This document shows positions 52,345-61,540 of a DNA stretch of 64,000 nucleotides, piece after piece. The notes beneath the pieces were generated by a model, which ran no database searches, was not told the origin of the DNA, and was given only the letters and a program-made list of their open reading frames with translations. A program made the position numbers and the translations under genes. The stretch is from Methylovirgula sp. HY1. GTDB lineage: Bacteria > Pseudomonadota > Alphaproteobacteria > Rhizobiales > Beijerinckiaceae. How positions within the stretch are numbered: the stretch's first letter is position 1; every line of letters begins with the position of its first letter. The stretch spans positions 3,212,001-3,276,000 of the forward strand of contig NZ_CP073764.1 in assembly GCF_019343105.1 (NCBI RefSeq). The letters run 5' to 3'.

Positions 52345-53061
52345 ATGGCTATTTGGACGAATGTTCGCGTCGGCGGCTTGATCGACATTTCCGCCACCCT
52401 GGCTGTCGCGCTCGCGCTCGGGACTTTGATCGGCGCCGAACGGCAATATCGCCAGCGCACGGCCGGATTGCGCACCAATGCGCTTGTCGCGGTCGGCGCC
52501 GCTGGTTTCGTCGGTCTCGGCATGTCGCTCAATGCGAATGTCGGCGCGACACAGGTGCTGGCCTATGTCATTTCCGGCATCGGCTTTCTGGGCGCCGGCG
52601 TCATCATGAAGGAGGGGACCAATGTCCGCGGGCTCAACACGGCTGCGACGCTCTGGTGTTCAGCGGCTGTCGGCGCCTTCTCCGGTGCCGGTTATGGTGC
52701 CGAGGCGGCGCTGCTGACATTGTTCGTGCTTGCCGGCAATACATTTCTGCGGCCGCTTGCCAATCTCATCAATCGCATCCCAATCAACGAGCGCACGACC
52801 GAGGCGACCTATCAGGTACATGTGACGGTCGATACCGAAAACCGCGACCTGATCCGCGATCTCCTCGGCGAAAAGCTGGAAGCCGCCCATTATCCCTTGC
52901 GTGATGTGGAGGTGCTCGATCGCGGCGAAGAAGATGTCGAATTCGTCGCCACGCTTGCCGCCACGAGCATCGACCCGGTCGAGCTCGACGCCGTCACGCA
53001 CGAGTTGGAAAAGGCCGATGGTGTTTCTTATGCGACTTGGACGTCGAGTGCCGTCGGCTGA
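52345..53061 (+). CDS. mgtC: MgtC/SapB family protein
   Basis: A 238-residue membrane protein. The N-terminal domain has about four helices with the MgtC signature GTLIGAERQYRQRTAGLRTNALVAVGAAGF and GVIMKEGTNVRGLNTAATLW. The C-terminal cytoplasmic domain (about 150-235) is ACT-like. MgtC proteins are linked to growth at low Mg2+ and to F-ATP synthase control. Lies 87 bp after the Nramp-related gene on the same strand, so probably co-transcribed. Confidence 0.9.
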   Translation: MAIWTNVRVGGLIDISATLAVALALGTLIGAERQYRQRTAGLRTNALVAVGAAGFVGLGMSLNANVGATQVLAYVISGIGFLGAGVIMKEGTNVRGLNTAATLWCSAAVGAFSGAGYGAEAALLTLFVLAGNTFLRPLANLINRIPINERTTEATYQVHVTVDTENRDLIRDLLGEKLEAAHYPLRDVEVLDRGEEDVEFVATLAATSIDPVELDAVTHELEKADGVSYATWTSSAVG

Positions 53062-53081
53062 GGCGCCGATCGGATCAGGAG

Positions 53082-53666
53082 ATGAGTGACCTGGATTTTG
53101 CGCCGCCGGGGTCGCTTCCGGATCTTCTGCGGCAGGATCTGGACGTCATATTCATCGGCATCAATCCGTCGCTCTATTCGGTCCAGCAAGGGCATTATTT
53201 CGCGCGCCGTACCAATCGCTTCTGGCCGGCATTTTCGCGCTCGACTTTGAGTCTCGCGGCGCGTCGGGCGCTCGGTGTCGAAACGCTTCTGCCGGAGCAT
53301 GATCAGCTTTTGCCGGCGCTTGGCTTTGGATTCACCGATGCGGTGAAGCGCGCCAGCGCGCGGGCGACCGAGGTGACCCCGGCCGAATTTGTCGCCGGCG
53401 TAGAAGACCTCGTCGCCAAGCTCGAAACATTTGCGCCGCGCATCGCCTGCTTCCACGGCATCATGGCCTATCGCCCGTTTTTCCGGGCGCTGACCGGGAC
53501 AAAAAACGAGCCGTCTCTCGGCCTTCAGACCTTGCGGATCGGCCGGTCGCAGCTTTTCCTCGCGCCCAATCCGAGCCCGGCCAATGCGCATTTCACCCCG
53601 GCCGATCAGACGCGCTTTTATGATGATCTCGCCGTCTGTCTAAAGGGGAATATGCCGGACATCTAA
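53082..53666 (+). CDS. mug: Mismatch-specific uracil/thymine-DNA glycosylase (Mug family)
   Basis: A 194-residue enzyme that removes uracil or thymine from G mismatches. The catalytic-site motif is FIGINPSLYSVQQGHYFARRTNRFWP (GINPS), and the second motif is NPSPANAHF near the C-terminus. Start ATG 53082 is preferred over 53037, which lies in the mgtC coding end. It ends just before palindromic element D. Confidence 0.9.
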   Translation: MSDLDFAPPGSLPDLLRQDLDVIFIGINPSLYSVQQGHYFARRTNRFWPAFSRSTLSLAARRALGVETLLPEHDQLLPALGFGFTDAVKRASARATEVTPAEFVAGVEDLVAKLETFAPRIACFHGIMAYRPFFRALTGTKNEPSLGLQTLRIGRSQLFLAPNPSPANAHFTPADQTRFYDDLAVCLKGNMPDI

Positions 53667-53720
53667 TCTGATGTTTGCCGCGCGGCCATTCTCCCGCTTG
53701 CGGGAGAATGGCGCCGGATC

Positions 53721-53840
53721 TGGAGCATGGTCTCATCAGTGAGACATCGGATATATCCGATGTCTGAAAAATGAGACATCGGATATATCCGATGTCTGAA
53801 ATATCGGAAAAGTCATTCAACTTTTCCGGAACATGCTCTA
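53721..53840. repeat. Dispersed palindromic mosaic repeat, copy D
   Basis: TGGAGCATGGTCTCATCAGTGAG is followed by two tandem TCGGATATATCCGA palindromes with GACA/TGTC arms (about 53744-53765 and 53774-53796), then the hairpin CGGAAAAGT..ACTTTTCCG and ACATGCTCTA. The final CTA is the complement of the TAG stop of ettA. Confidence 0.85.
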
Positions 53841-55490
53841 GCGCGAAAATTTCTTATATTTCATTCGATGCGGCGTGAGGCTGTCGACGCCGAGCCGGCG
53901 TTTTTTGTCCTCTTCGTAGTCGGCGAAATTGCCCTCGAACCATTCGACATGGCTGTCGCCTTCGAAGGCGAGTATGTGGGTCGCGATGCGATCGAGGAAG
54001 AAGCGGTCATGCGAGATCACGACGGCGCAGCCGGCGAAATCCGTCAGCGCATCTTCGAGTGCGCGCAAAGTGTCGACATCGAGATCATTGGTCGGCTCGT
54101 CGAGCAGCAGAAGATTGGCGCCGGATTTGAGCATTTTGGCGAGATGCACGCGGTTGCGTTCACCGCCGGATAATTGCCCGACTTTCTTTTGCTGATCGGA
54201 GCCTTTGAAATTGAAAGCGCCGGTGTAAGCGCGCGAATTGATCTCGCGCTTGCCGAGATAAATGATCTCATTTCCGCCGGAGATTTCTTCCCAGACGTTC
54301 TTTTTGCCGTCGAGCGCGTCGCGCGATTGGTCAACATAGCCGAGCTGCACGGATTCGCCGATTTCGATCGTGCCGCTATCGGGCTTTTCCTGGCCGGCGA
54401 TCATCTTGAACAACGTGGTCTTGCCGGCGCCGTTCGGACCGATGACGCCGACGATCCCGCCCGGCGGCAGCTTGAACGACAGATCGTCGATCAGGAGCTT
54501 GTCGCCGAAAGCCTTGCCGAGATGATCGAAATTGATGACGTTGTTGCCGAGCCGTTCGGCGACAGGAATGACGATCTGCGCCGTCGTCGGGGCCTTATCG
54601 TTTTGCTTTGCGACGAGATCTTCATAACGCTGGATGCGGGCCTTGGATTTCGCCTGCCGTGCCTTGGGGCTGGCGGCGATCCATTCGGCCTCCTCGGCGA
54701 GTTGGCGCATCCGCGCTTCTTCCTCGCGGCCTTCCTGCGCCAGGCGTTTCTGCTTCTGGCCGAGCCAGCGCGTATAATTGCCTTCATAGGGGATGCCGCG
54801 GCCGCGATCGAGCTCGAGAATCCAGCCCGTCACATTGTCGAGGAAGTAGCGATCGTGGGTAACGATGAGAATGGCGCCCGGATAGGTTCGTAGATGGCCT
54901 TCGAGCCAATTCACCGTCTCGGCGTCGAGATGGTTCGTCGGTTCGTCGAGCAGCAAAAGCTCCGGCTGTTCGAGGAGGAGACGGCAGAGTGCCACGCGGC
55001 GTTTTTCGCCGCCCGACAGCTTGGTCACTGGCCAATCGTCGGGGGGGCAACCGAGCGCGTCCATCGCCTGGTCGACCTGCGGATCGAGATCCCAGAGGCC
55101 TTGCGCCTCTATCTCGTCCTGCAGCCGAGTCATTTCATCCGCTGTCTCGTCGGAATAATTCATCGCGAGCTCATTATAGCGGTCGAGGATCGCTTTCTTC
55201 CTGGCGACGCCCAGCATGACATTGCCGCGCACGTCGAGGGTTTCATCGAGCGGCGGCTCCTGCGGCAGATAGCCGACCTTGGCACCCTCGGCGATGAAGC
55301 CGTCGCCGGTATATTCCTTGTCGATCCCGGCCATGATTCGCAAAAGCGTCGATTTGCCGGCGCCGTTGACGCCCAGCACGCCGATCTTGGCGTCGGGATA
55401 GAAAGAAAGATTGACGTTATCCAAGACCTTCTTGCCGCCTGGATAGGTCTTGGTCAGACCTTGCATATGATAGATGAATTGCCGCGCCAT
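53838..55490 (-). CDS. ettA: Energy-dependent translational throttle protein EttA (ABC-F)
   Basis: A 550-residue cytoplasmic ABC-F protein that binds the ribosomal E site and gates translation elongation by ATP level. There are two ABC domains: Walker [10 protein letters not shown] and GPNGAGKTT, signatures [12 protein letters not shown] and [12 protein letters not shown], and Walker [13 protein letters not shown] and [12 protein letters not shown]. The linker with charged helices (about 240-290) and arm segment matches EttA, which is near 555 aa. The stop TAG lies inside palindromic element D. Confidence 0.95.
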   Translation of the reverse strand: MARQFIYHMQGLTKTYPGGKKVLDNVNLSFYPDAKIGVLGVNGAGKSTLLRIMAGIDKEYTGDGFIAEGAKVGYLPQEPPLDETLDVRGNVMLGVARKKAILDRYNELAMNYSDETADEMTRLQDEIEAQGLWDLDPQVDQAMDALGCPPDDWPVTKLSGGEKRRVALCRLLLEQPELLLLDEPTNHLDAETVNWLEGHLRTYPGAILIVTHDRYFLDNVTGWILELDRGRGIPYEGNYTRWLGQKQKRLAQEGREEEARMRQLAEEAEWIAASPKARQAKSKARIQRYEDLVAKQNDKAPTTAQIVIPVAERLGNNVINFDHLGKAFGDKLLIDDLSFKLPPGGIVGVIGPNGAGKTTLFKMIAGQEKPDSGTIEIGESVQLGYVDQSRDALDGKKNVWEEISGGNEIIYLGKREINSRAYTGAFNFKGSDQQKKVGQLSGGERNRVHLAKMLKSGANLLLLDEPTNDLDVDTLRALEDALTDFAGCAVVISHDRFFLDRIATHILAFEGDSHVEWFEGNFADYEEDKKRRLGVDSLTPHRMKYKKFSR

Positions 55491-55621
55491 GGAGGCTTTG
55501 TCTCGCTCGTAAAAGAATGAAGTGGCAGGCTTTCTAAGCGTCCCTCGTGCCCCGGTCCAGGTTCATGCCGGGCCGCCTCGCCTGGCATGAGCTGGTCTTG
55601 TCCCAGTCACAATCGAATGAT

Positions 55622-55740
55622 TAGAGCATGGGCTTGGGAAATGTGCCGGACTTTGCCGAGAGTCCAGACATCGGATATATCCGATGCCGTATCATTTTAG
55701 CCATCGGGCAAACCTGATGCCGCATAAAGGACATGCTCTA
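55622..55740. repeat. Dispersed palindromic mosaic repeat, copy E (diverged)
   Basis: Outer arms TAGAGCATG ... CATGCTCTA enclose one intact TCGGATATATCCGA palindrome (about 55670-55684). The inner arms are more diverged than in other copies. It lies in the 323-bp gap between ettA and the KAP NTPase gene, which otherwise shows no gene. Confidence 0.75.
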
Positions 55741-55813
55741 ACTCCTCCGATATGCCGCCGCTTTTCCCGCTTGCACGAATGCCGCAATCGGGATTGGCTC
55801 CAAGCAGCCATAC

Positions 55814-58027
55814 ATGGCCAAAGCCACGATTGATTTGAGCGCGACGCGCGAAATCAAGGCCGCTCGAGATCCGAAGACGAACAAGCTCGGGAAGCTTGCT
55901 CCGTGCGCGCCAAGCGAACTCGAAAGGGCGAAAGGTTCCCCTCATATGGATGGTCTCGAAACGAAGGGCAATGTGGGCGAGGGCGGAATGCGCGATTTTG
56001 CCGGCGGTCGGAGGCCGGAACCGATCGCTCCGAGCCTTTCCCCGGGCGGTGCCGGAAACGGAAATCGGAACGAGAGCGGGACCGCGCGGCCGGCAAAAAA
56101 GAGCAAGATCTTTGCCGCCGATCTGCCGCATGGCGACGATGTCCTGGGGCTTACGGCCGCGCTTCAGCCTTTGGCGGAATTGGCCGTTCATTGCGACACA
56201 GAGGCTCCCTTGACGATCGGTCTCCTGGGTGGACCGGGGTCCGGCAAGAGCTTCGCGCTGGCTAAGCTCGTGGCCCAAATTGAGGCTCTGAGCACCATCG
56301 AGCCGGGATCTGCCGAAGCAACCTTCCTGAACCCGATCGCGAGTTTGAAGATCGACGCGCTCGAATTGTCGGGCGAACTGCCCGCTGTGGCTCTGGCGGG
56401 CGCCCTTTATGACGAACTCGCGGGCGCTTTTCCGGACTTGGCACGCGAGGCGGCGCATGCGGTCCGCGATCCGCTGGTCGTGGCGCGCGAGGCGGCCGAA
56501 CAACTCGACATCGGCCGTCGCCGGCTCGATACGGAGCGGCAAAATCTGGCTGAAATCGAATCGCGCCGGGCCCGCTTGACCGAGACGATCCTGTTCGAAC
56601 AGCCCGGCTCGCAGATCGACGCCTATGCCCGTGCGAACCGTGCCAAGATCGAGAGCCGGCTCGAAGGCTTCGGCATTACCGGCGATGCCATTCAAAACTA
56701 TAAATCCATGCTCCGCGACATCGCCGAATCGGGTGGCGCCTCGGCGCGGGCAGGCGCCGCGCTGCGGAGTTTTTGGGCCTTCAAGGGCCAGACTCGGCTT
56801 CTCGTCACCGCAGTCATCCTTATTTTGGTCGGGCTCGGATGCGATGCCGCCAGTACGCACCAGACGGCTTGGCTCGCCTGGTTACGCGGTGCCAACCAGG
56901 CTTTCGCGCCGAGCGCGGCTTGGCTTGCGGCCAATGTCGCTTGGCTCGAAGTCGTCAAGCAGTTCGCTTTCGTCGGGGCGGGGCTCGCCATCGCCGCCAA
57001 TCTCTGGCGCGGCGGGCGATTCATGCGGCCATTTTTTCGGGGCATCAGATTGCTCGAGGCGGAAGTCGCGGCAAGGCGGCGGGATCTCGATGGGCTTTAT
57101 GCGCATCAGATGCGCCGCGTCGATGCGCTTGCCGCCGACGTGGAACTCATTGGCCGGCGTGCCGCCGAGGCTGATCGGCGCGCCGCGAGCGCGGGCACGT
57201 TGGGTGCGGATCATCATGTCGAGCCTTCGCCTTTCGCGAATTTGACTCCAAAATCTCAAGCGGAACGCTTTTTCGGGGCGATCAGTGGCGCGATCCAGCG
57301 CGGCTGGCGTGGCGGCACACCGGTCACCGCTACAGCGCTGCCGCGCCGCATTCTCGTCGCGCTCGACAATGTCGATTGTCTGCCGCAGCCGAAGGCATCC
57401 GAGCTTCTCGGCGCCGCACGGCGGGCTTTTGACCATGCCGGCTTTGTCACTTTGATCGCCGCCGACCCGGCTCGGCTCACGGCTGCGATGCCGGCTGATT
57501 CAAGCCAGGACCGTAGGGCGGCGCTTGAAAAATGGGTTCAAGTTCCGTTTCGGATCGGGGCTGGACTCGACGATGGGCGCTACGCCGCGCTGGTCGATCA
57601 CGCGCTCGGCCGTTCGGAGACGATACAAACCGAGGCCGTGCGCCCGCGCTCACAGCTTGGCACTTTGGACTGGTCCATCTCGGCGGAAGAGTCGAACCTG
57701 CTGACGGCGCTGGCGCCGCTCGCCGGCCAATCGCCCCGTGCCGTCAAACGTTTCGTCAATCTCTACCGCATCGCCCGTGCGCAGGCGCCGGCGGATAAAG
57801 CCATTCTCGGATTCATGCTGGCACTCGATCAAGGCGGTAGCTCAGCCGAGATCGCGACGGTCGAGAAGGCGCTGGCGACGGGCGAGCCGGATTCGGCATT
57901 CGTGATCGAACAGGGCAACCCACGGCTCGACTTGGCTCTGGCCCGGGTTTGGGCGAACCAGCATGTCACGGCCGGTGCGGCACGGCGGGCCGCCGCCATT
58001 GCGCAAGGCTTTTCGTTGCGGGGCTGA
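55814..58027 (+). CDS. KAP-family P-loop NTPase with membrane insertion
   Basis: A 737-residue protein. A low-complexity N-terminus (1-95) precedes Walker A (LLGGPGSGKSFA, near residues 139-145). Two transmembrane helices (about 328-345 and 382-400) interrupt the NTPase domain, as in KAP NTPases. Walker B is ILVALDNVDCL near 511. A C-terminal RAVKRFVNLYRI segment matches the KAP arginine/sensor region. KAP proteins (Kidins220/ARMS and PifA) are membrane-attached; some act in phage exclusion. The true start may be ATG 55946. Its function is unknown. Confidence 0.78.
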   Translation: MAKATIDLSATREIKAARDPKTNKLGKLAPCAPSELERAKGSPHMDGLETKGNVGEGGMRDFAGGRRPEPIAPSLSPGGAGNGNRNESGTARPAKKSKIFAADLPHGDDVLGLTAALQPLAELAVHCDTEAPLTIGLLGGPGSGKSFALAKLVAQIEALSTIEPGSAEATFLNPIASLKIDALELSGELPAVALAGALYDELAGAFPDLAREAAHAVRDPLVVAREAAEQLDIGRRRLDTERQNLAEIESRRARLTETILFEQPGSQIDAYARANRAKIESRLEGFGITGDAIQNYKSMLRDIAESGGASARAGAALRSFWAFKGQTRLLVTAVILILVGLGCDAASTHQTAWLAWLRGANQAFAPSAAWLAANVAWLEVVKQFAFVGAGLAIAANLWRGGRFMRPFFRGIRLLEAEVAARRRDLDGLYAHQMRRVDALAADVELIGRRAAEADRRAASAGTLGADHHVEPSPFANLTPKSQAERFFGAISGAIQRGWRGGTPVTATALPRRILVALDNVDCLPQPKASELLGAARRAFDHAGFVTLIAADPARLTAAMPADSSQDRRAALEKWVQVPFRIGAGLDDGRYAALVDHALGRSETIQTEAVRPRSQLGTLDWSISAEESNLLTALAPLAGQSPRAVKRFVNLYRIARAQAPADKAILGFMLALDQGGSSAEIATVEKALATGEPDSAFVIEQGNPRLDLALARVWANQHVTAGAARRAAAIAQGFSLRG

Positions 58028-58284
58028 GGCAAGGCGCGCCTTCTGCGATGCCGCGGGTTCTGGGCCAGGTCGGGGGATTTTCCACCGGGTCCGTTCCATC
58101 GAGTTCTGTCTTTCGCCGAATCTGGCATGTCAGTGCGGCGCAGCACGGATTCTGCCTTGCTTGGTCGGCTCCAAATGTGCAGTCTCAACTTTATGCCTAC
58201 GGACATCACAAAGATGCCGGGTTAAAATCAACGTATGCGCCGCGCTAGTGGCGCAGTCGTAAAGAAACATTTGGGGGAGGCGAC

Positions 58285-59925
58285 ATGAGCACATACGAAT
58301 CTACGGCCGGGCTTGCTGTACCTGGAGGTGGGCTTCTTGCGCGCGAACGCACGGTAGCTGGGCCCCGGTTCAACCGCTGGCTGGTGCCGCCAGCCGCGCT
58401 GGCGATTCACCTCAGCATCGGTATGGCTTACGGCATGTCGGTGTTCTGGAAACCGATGGGGCGTCTGATCGCGCATGCGCCTGCGAGCTGCGCCGGGCAG
58501 GACTTTTTTGGTCAACTGGTTACGGCAAGTTGTAACTGGACGATCCCCTCCGTCACGCCCGTTTTTGAAATTTTCATTGCGGTGCTCGGTATCTCTGCCG
58601 CCATCTGGGGCGGCTGGCTCGAGCATGCTGGGCCGCGCAAGGCGGGCTTCATCGCGGCGCTGTGCTGGGGCGGCGGTCTCGCGTTGTGTGGTGTCGGGGT
58701 CTCGATCCACCAACTTTGGCTGCTTTACATCGCAGCGGTCATCGCCGGCGTCGGCCAGGGTCTCGGCTACATCACGCCGGTTTCGACCTTGATCAAATGG
58801 TTCCCGGACCGGCGCGGCCTGGCGACCGGTTTTGCCATCATGGGCTATGGCGGCGGCGCGATGATCGGCGCGCCTCTAGCGGTCTGGCTGATGCATCATT
58901 TGGGCAGTGGCGCCAGTTTGGACGTGGCGCATACGATGATGATCATGGGAGGCATCTATTTCGTCGCGATGACGCTGGGTGCATTCGGCTTCCGAGTCGC
59001 CCCCTCCGGTTGGAAGCCGGTCGGATTCATGGGGAACGCGGTTTCCGCGAATGCCATGATCACCAGCGGCAATGTCCATCTGGATCGGGCCTGGAAGACC
59101 CCGCAGTTCTGGCTCATCTGGGGCGTGCTCTGTCTGAATGTTACGGCCGGCATCGGCGTGATTTCAATGGCAAGCCCGATGTTGACCGAAATATTCGGAG
59201 CCAAGTTGGTCGGTGCCGCCTCCGCGACATCCTTGAGCACCGCACAGACAGCCGCAATTGCCGCAGCCGCGGCCGGCCTCGTCGGCTTGATCAGCCTGTT
59301 CAACTCGCTGGGACGTCTGTTCTGGGCCGCACTCTCGGACAAGATCGGCCGCAAGAACATGTATTACACGATCTTCGTGATCGGGATCGTGGTCTATAGC
59401 CTGCTGCCGACATGGGGCCATCTCGGTATGCCGGCGGTCTTCGTCGTGTCGATCTGCATCATCCTCAGCATGTATGGCGGGGGGTTCTCCACCGTGCCGG
59501 CCTATCTCGCGGATATTTTCGGGCCGCAGATGGTGGGCGCCATTCATGGGCGGCTCATCACCGCCTGGTCTGTTGCCGGTGTGGCGGGGCCGTTCTTGAT
59601 TGCCAATATCCGGCAGTTCCAGATCAGCCACGGCGTTCCACACGCCCGTGTCTACGACATTACGCTCTATATCATGGCGTTTCTCTTGTTCTGCGGCTTG
59701 ATCTGCAATGCTTTCGTCAAGCCGGTCCATGACAAGCATCTGATGACGGATGAGGAAGTCGCGCGGGAGCGTGCGCTATTGCACGAAGACCGCGTCTCGG
59801 CCGATGCCGACAAAGCGGCGCGCGGATCCTTTGGGATCGGCGGCGTGGTGGCGTGGGCCGCGGTCGGTATTCCATTTTCCATCGGCCTCTATATCGCCCT
59901 CGCGAAGGCAGCAAAGCTCTTCTGA
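58285..59925 (+). CDS. MFS transporter, oxalate/formate antiporter (OFA) family
   Basis: A 546-residue carrier with twelve helices. OFA-type features include AIHLSIGMAYGMSVFWKPMG in TM1, GVGQGLGYITPVSTLIKWFPDRRGLATGFAIMGYG (helices 4-5) and LGRLFWAALSDKIGRKNMYYT. The insertion between TM1 and TM2 contains two Cys. GGGGGAGG lies 6 nt before the ATG. It may exchange oxalate or another dicarboxylate, but no oxalate-degrading genes are adjacent. A strong terminator follows. Confidence 0.85.
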   Translation: MSTYESTAGLAVPGGGLLARERTVAGPRFNRWLVPPAALAIHLSIGMAYGMSVFWKPMGRLIAHAPASCAGQDFFGQLVTASCNWTIPSVTPVFEIFIAVLGISAAIWGGWLEHAGPRKAGFIAALCWGGGLALCGVGVSIHQLWLLYIAAVIAGVGQGLGYITPVSTLIKWFPDRRGLATGFAIMGYGGGAMIGAPLAVWLMHHLGSGASLDVAHTMMIMGGIYFVAMTLGAFGFRVAPSGWKPVGFMGNAVSANAMITSGNVHLDRAWKTPQFWLIWGVLCLNVTAGIGVISMASPMLTEIFGAKLVGAASATSLSTAQTAAIAAAAAGLVGLISLFNSLGRLFWAALSDKIGRKNMYYTIFVIGIVVYSLLPTWGHLGMPAVFVVSICIILSMYGGGFSTVPAYLADIFGPQMVGAIHGRLITAWSVAGVAGPFLIANIRQFQISHGVPHARVYDITLYIMAFLLFCGLICNAFVKPVHDKHLMTDEEVARERALLHEDRVSADADKAARGSFGIGGVVAWAAVGIPFSIGLYIALAKAAKLF

Positions 59926-60004
59926 GGGTGGCCTGATCAGTTATCCGGCGGCAAAAGCGCCGGATCACACGCCCCTCGACGGGTACGACGAGCCTTTGCC
60001 TTTG

Positions 60005-60039
60005 ACGCCGCCGCAGCTTAGCTGACGGCGGCGTTTTTT
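60005..60039 (+). terminator. Rho-independent terminator after the OFA-family carrier
   Basis: Arms ACGCCGCCG and CGGCGGCGT, with inner complementary CAGCT/AGCTG, form a 14-bp interrupted stem. It is followed by TTTTTT at 60034-60039. Confidence 0.9.
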
Positions 60040-60103
60040 GTGGCCGGATCGCCCTCTGCCCGATCTATGCATAGGCAAGCCCGAAGTATTGCAGAGGATT
60101 TCG

Positions 60104-60757
60104 ATGTTGAAGTTTTACATGACGCCCGGTTCCTGCTCGACCGGCATCCACATCATTCTCGAGGAACTCGATGAGATCTTCGAGGTCTATGTCGTCAATC
60201 TGCCGGCGGGCGACCATTTCAAGCCGGATTATGTCGCCATCAATCCCAAATCGACGATCCCGACGCTGGTCCGCAAGGATGGCTCGAGCCTGACCGAAGT
60301 TCAGGCGATCGCCTATTGGTTGGGGCAGACCCACCCGCGCGCAAAGTTTTTCCCGGCCGATGTCGAAGAAGCGACCCGCGTGATCGAGACTTTGGCTTTC
60401 GTCGTCGGCACCATCCACGGGCAGGGCTTCGCCAGGATTTTTGCTACGACCACTTTCACCCGCAACGAGGCCGACCATCCGGCAGTGCAGGCCTTCGGCC
60501 GCGAGCTTGTCGAGAAATGCTTCCGCATCCTCGATGCGCAGATTGCTGGCAAGGACTATGTCGCAGGCCAGTTTTCGATCGCCGATCCGGTCTTGTTCTA
60601 TGTGGAATTCTGGGCCGATAAACTGAAAATCCCTCTGCCCAGCCATCTCTTCGCACATTACAAGCGCATGCTGGCACGTCCCGCCGTGCAGCGGGTGCTG
60701 CGCGAGGAGGGCTATAATCTGGCGAGCCTCGGCCAGGACGCTACCGCCGCGGTATAA
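60104..60757 (+). CDS. Glutathione S-transferase family protein
   Basis: A 217-residue GST. It starts MLKFYMTPGSCSTGIHIILEE, a thioredoxin-like N-terminal domain, with the glutathione-contacting AINPKSTIPTLV and SLTEVQAIAYWL. The C-terminal all-helical domain has KDYVAGQFSIADPVLF. Start 60104 has GAGG 6 nt upstream and fits the family; the open frame from 60038 is not needed. Substrate is unknown. Confidence 0.9.
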   Translation: MLKFYMTPGSCSTGIHIILEELDEIFEVYVVNLPAGDHFKPDYVAINPKSTIPTLVRKDGSSLTEVQAIAYWLGQTHPRAKFFPADVEEATRVIETLAFVVGTIHGQGFARIFATTTFTRNEADHPAVQAFGRELVEKCFRILDAQIAGKDYVAGQFSIADPVLFYVEFWADKLKIPLPSHLFAHYKRMLARPAVQRVLREEGYNLASLGQDATAAV

Positions 60758-60802
60758 GTTTTAATGTACCTTTTCAAATAGATAGCTCGCGCCGCGTGCG
60801 CC

Positions 60803-61516
60803 TCACAGAATGGAGCGTGCGACGGTTCGTTCGGCCTCGTCGATCGCTTGCGGCGTGCCGACATGGAACCAGAGTCCATCGAGCCGCACGCCAAAGAGTT
60901 TTCCGGCAGCAGCGGCGCGGTGGAAGAACGGCGCGAGGCGGAAGACCTCCTCCGTCGCGTCTTTGAAGAGTTCCGGCTTGATAATGCCGACACCCGTATA
61001 GACAAAGGGCGCGACCCGGCGTTCCTCGCGACCCGTCAGTCGCCCGAACGCATCCATGGTGAAATCGCCCGGCCAATCGACGCCGACGCTCGCCGATGTT
61101 GCGGCGACAAGCAGGAGGATATCCATTTTCTCCGGGTCCCAGGCGGCGCTGAGGCGGGACAGATTGGCCTGCGGGCCTTCAACCCAGAAGGCATCCGTGT
61201 TGCAGAGAAAGAAAGGCGCCGCGCCGAGTATGGGCAGAGCCTTGCGAATGCCGCCACCTTGATCGAGCAGTTTCGTCCGTTCGTCGGAAATGACGATCTT
61301 GGGCGTTTGCCGGGTGGCGAGATGCGCTTCCAGCCGATCGGCGTGGTGATGCACATTGACGACCGCCGTTTCGAGCCCAGTTTCGGCGAAACGGTCGAGC
61401 ATATGATCGATCAGTGGTTTGCCGGCGACTTCGACGAGGGGCTTCGGAATCGTGTCCGTGATCGGGCGCATGCGCGTCCCGAGCCCCGCGGCAAATACCA
61501 TGGCTTTATCAGGCAT
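60803..61516 (-). CDS. murU: MurU-like nucleotidyltransferase
   Basis: A 237-residue sugar-1-phosphate nucleotidyltransferase. The signature AMVFAAGLGTRMRPITDTIPKPLVEV binds the nucleotide. Next-gene context with an AmgK-like kinase domain is the arrangement seen for MurU (N-acetylmuramate-1-phosphate uridylyltransferase) in peptidoglycan recycling. Mannose-1-phosphate guanylyltransferase-like activity cannot be excluded. It lies 24 nt downstream of the TsaE/AmgK-like gene on the same strand. Confidence 0.8.
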   Translation of the reverse strand: MPDKAMVFAAGLGTRMRPITDTIPKPLVEVAGKPLIDHMLDRFAETGLETAVVNVHHHADRLEAHLATRQTPKIVISDERTKLLDQGGGIRKALPILGAAPFFLCNTDAFWVEGPQANLSRLSAAWDPEKMDILLLVAATSASVGVDWPGDFTMDAFGRLTGREERRVAPFVYTGVGIIKPELFKDATEEVFRLAPFFHRAAAAGKLFGVRLDGLWFHVGTPQAIDEAERTVARSIL

Positions 61517-61540
61517 GAAGAAACTCAGGCTTGAAGGAGG

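Noticed and set aside
55697-56860. 387-codon minus-strand ORF opposite the KAP NTPase
   Set aside because: Antisense shadow; it also starts in repeat element E and lacks motifs.
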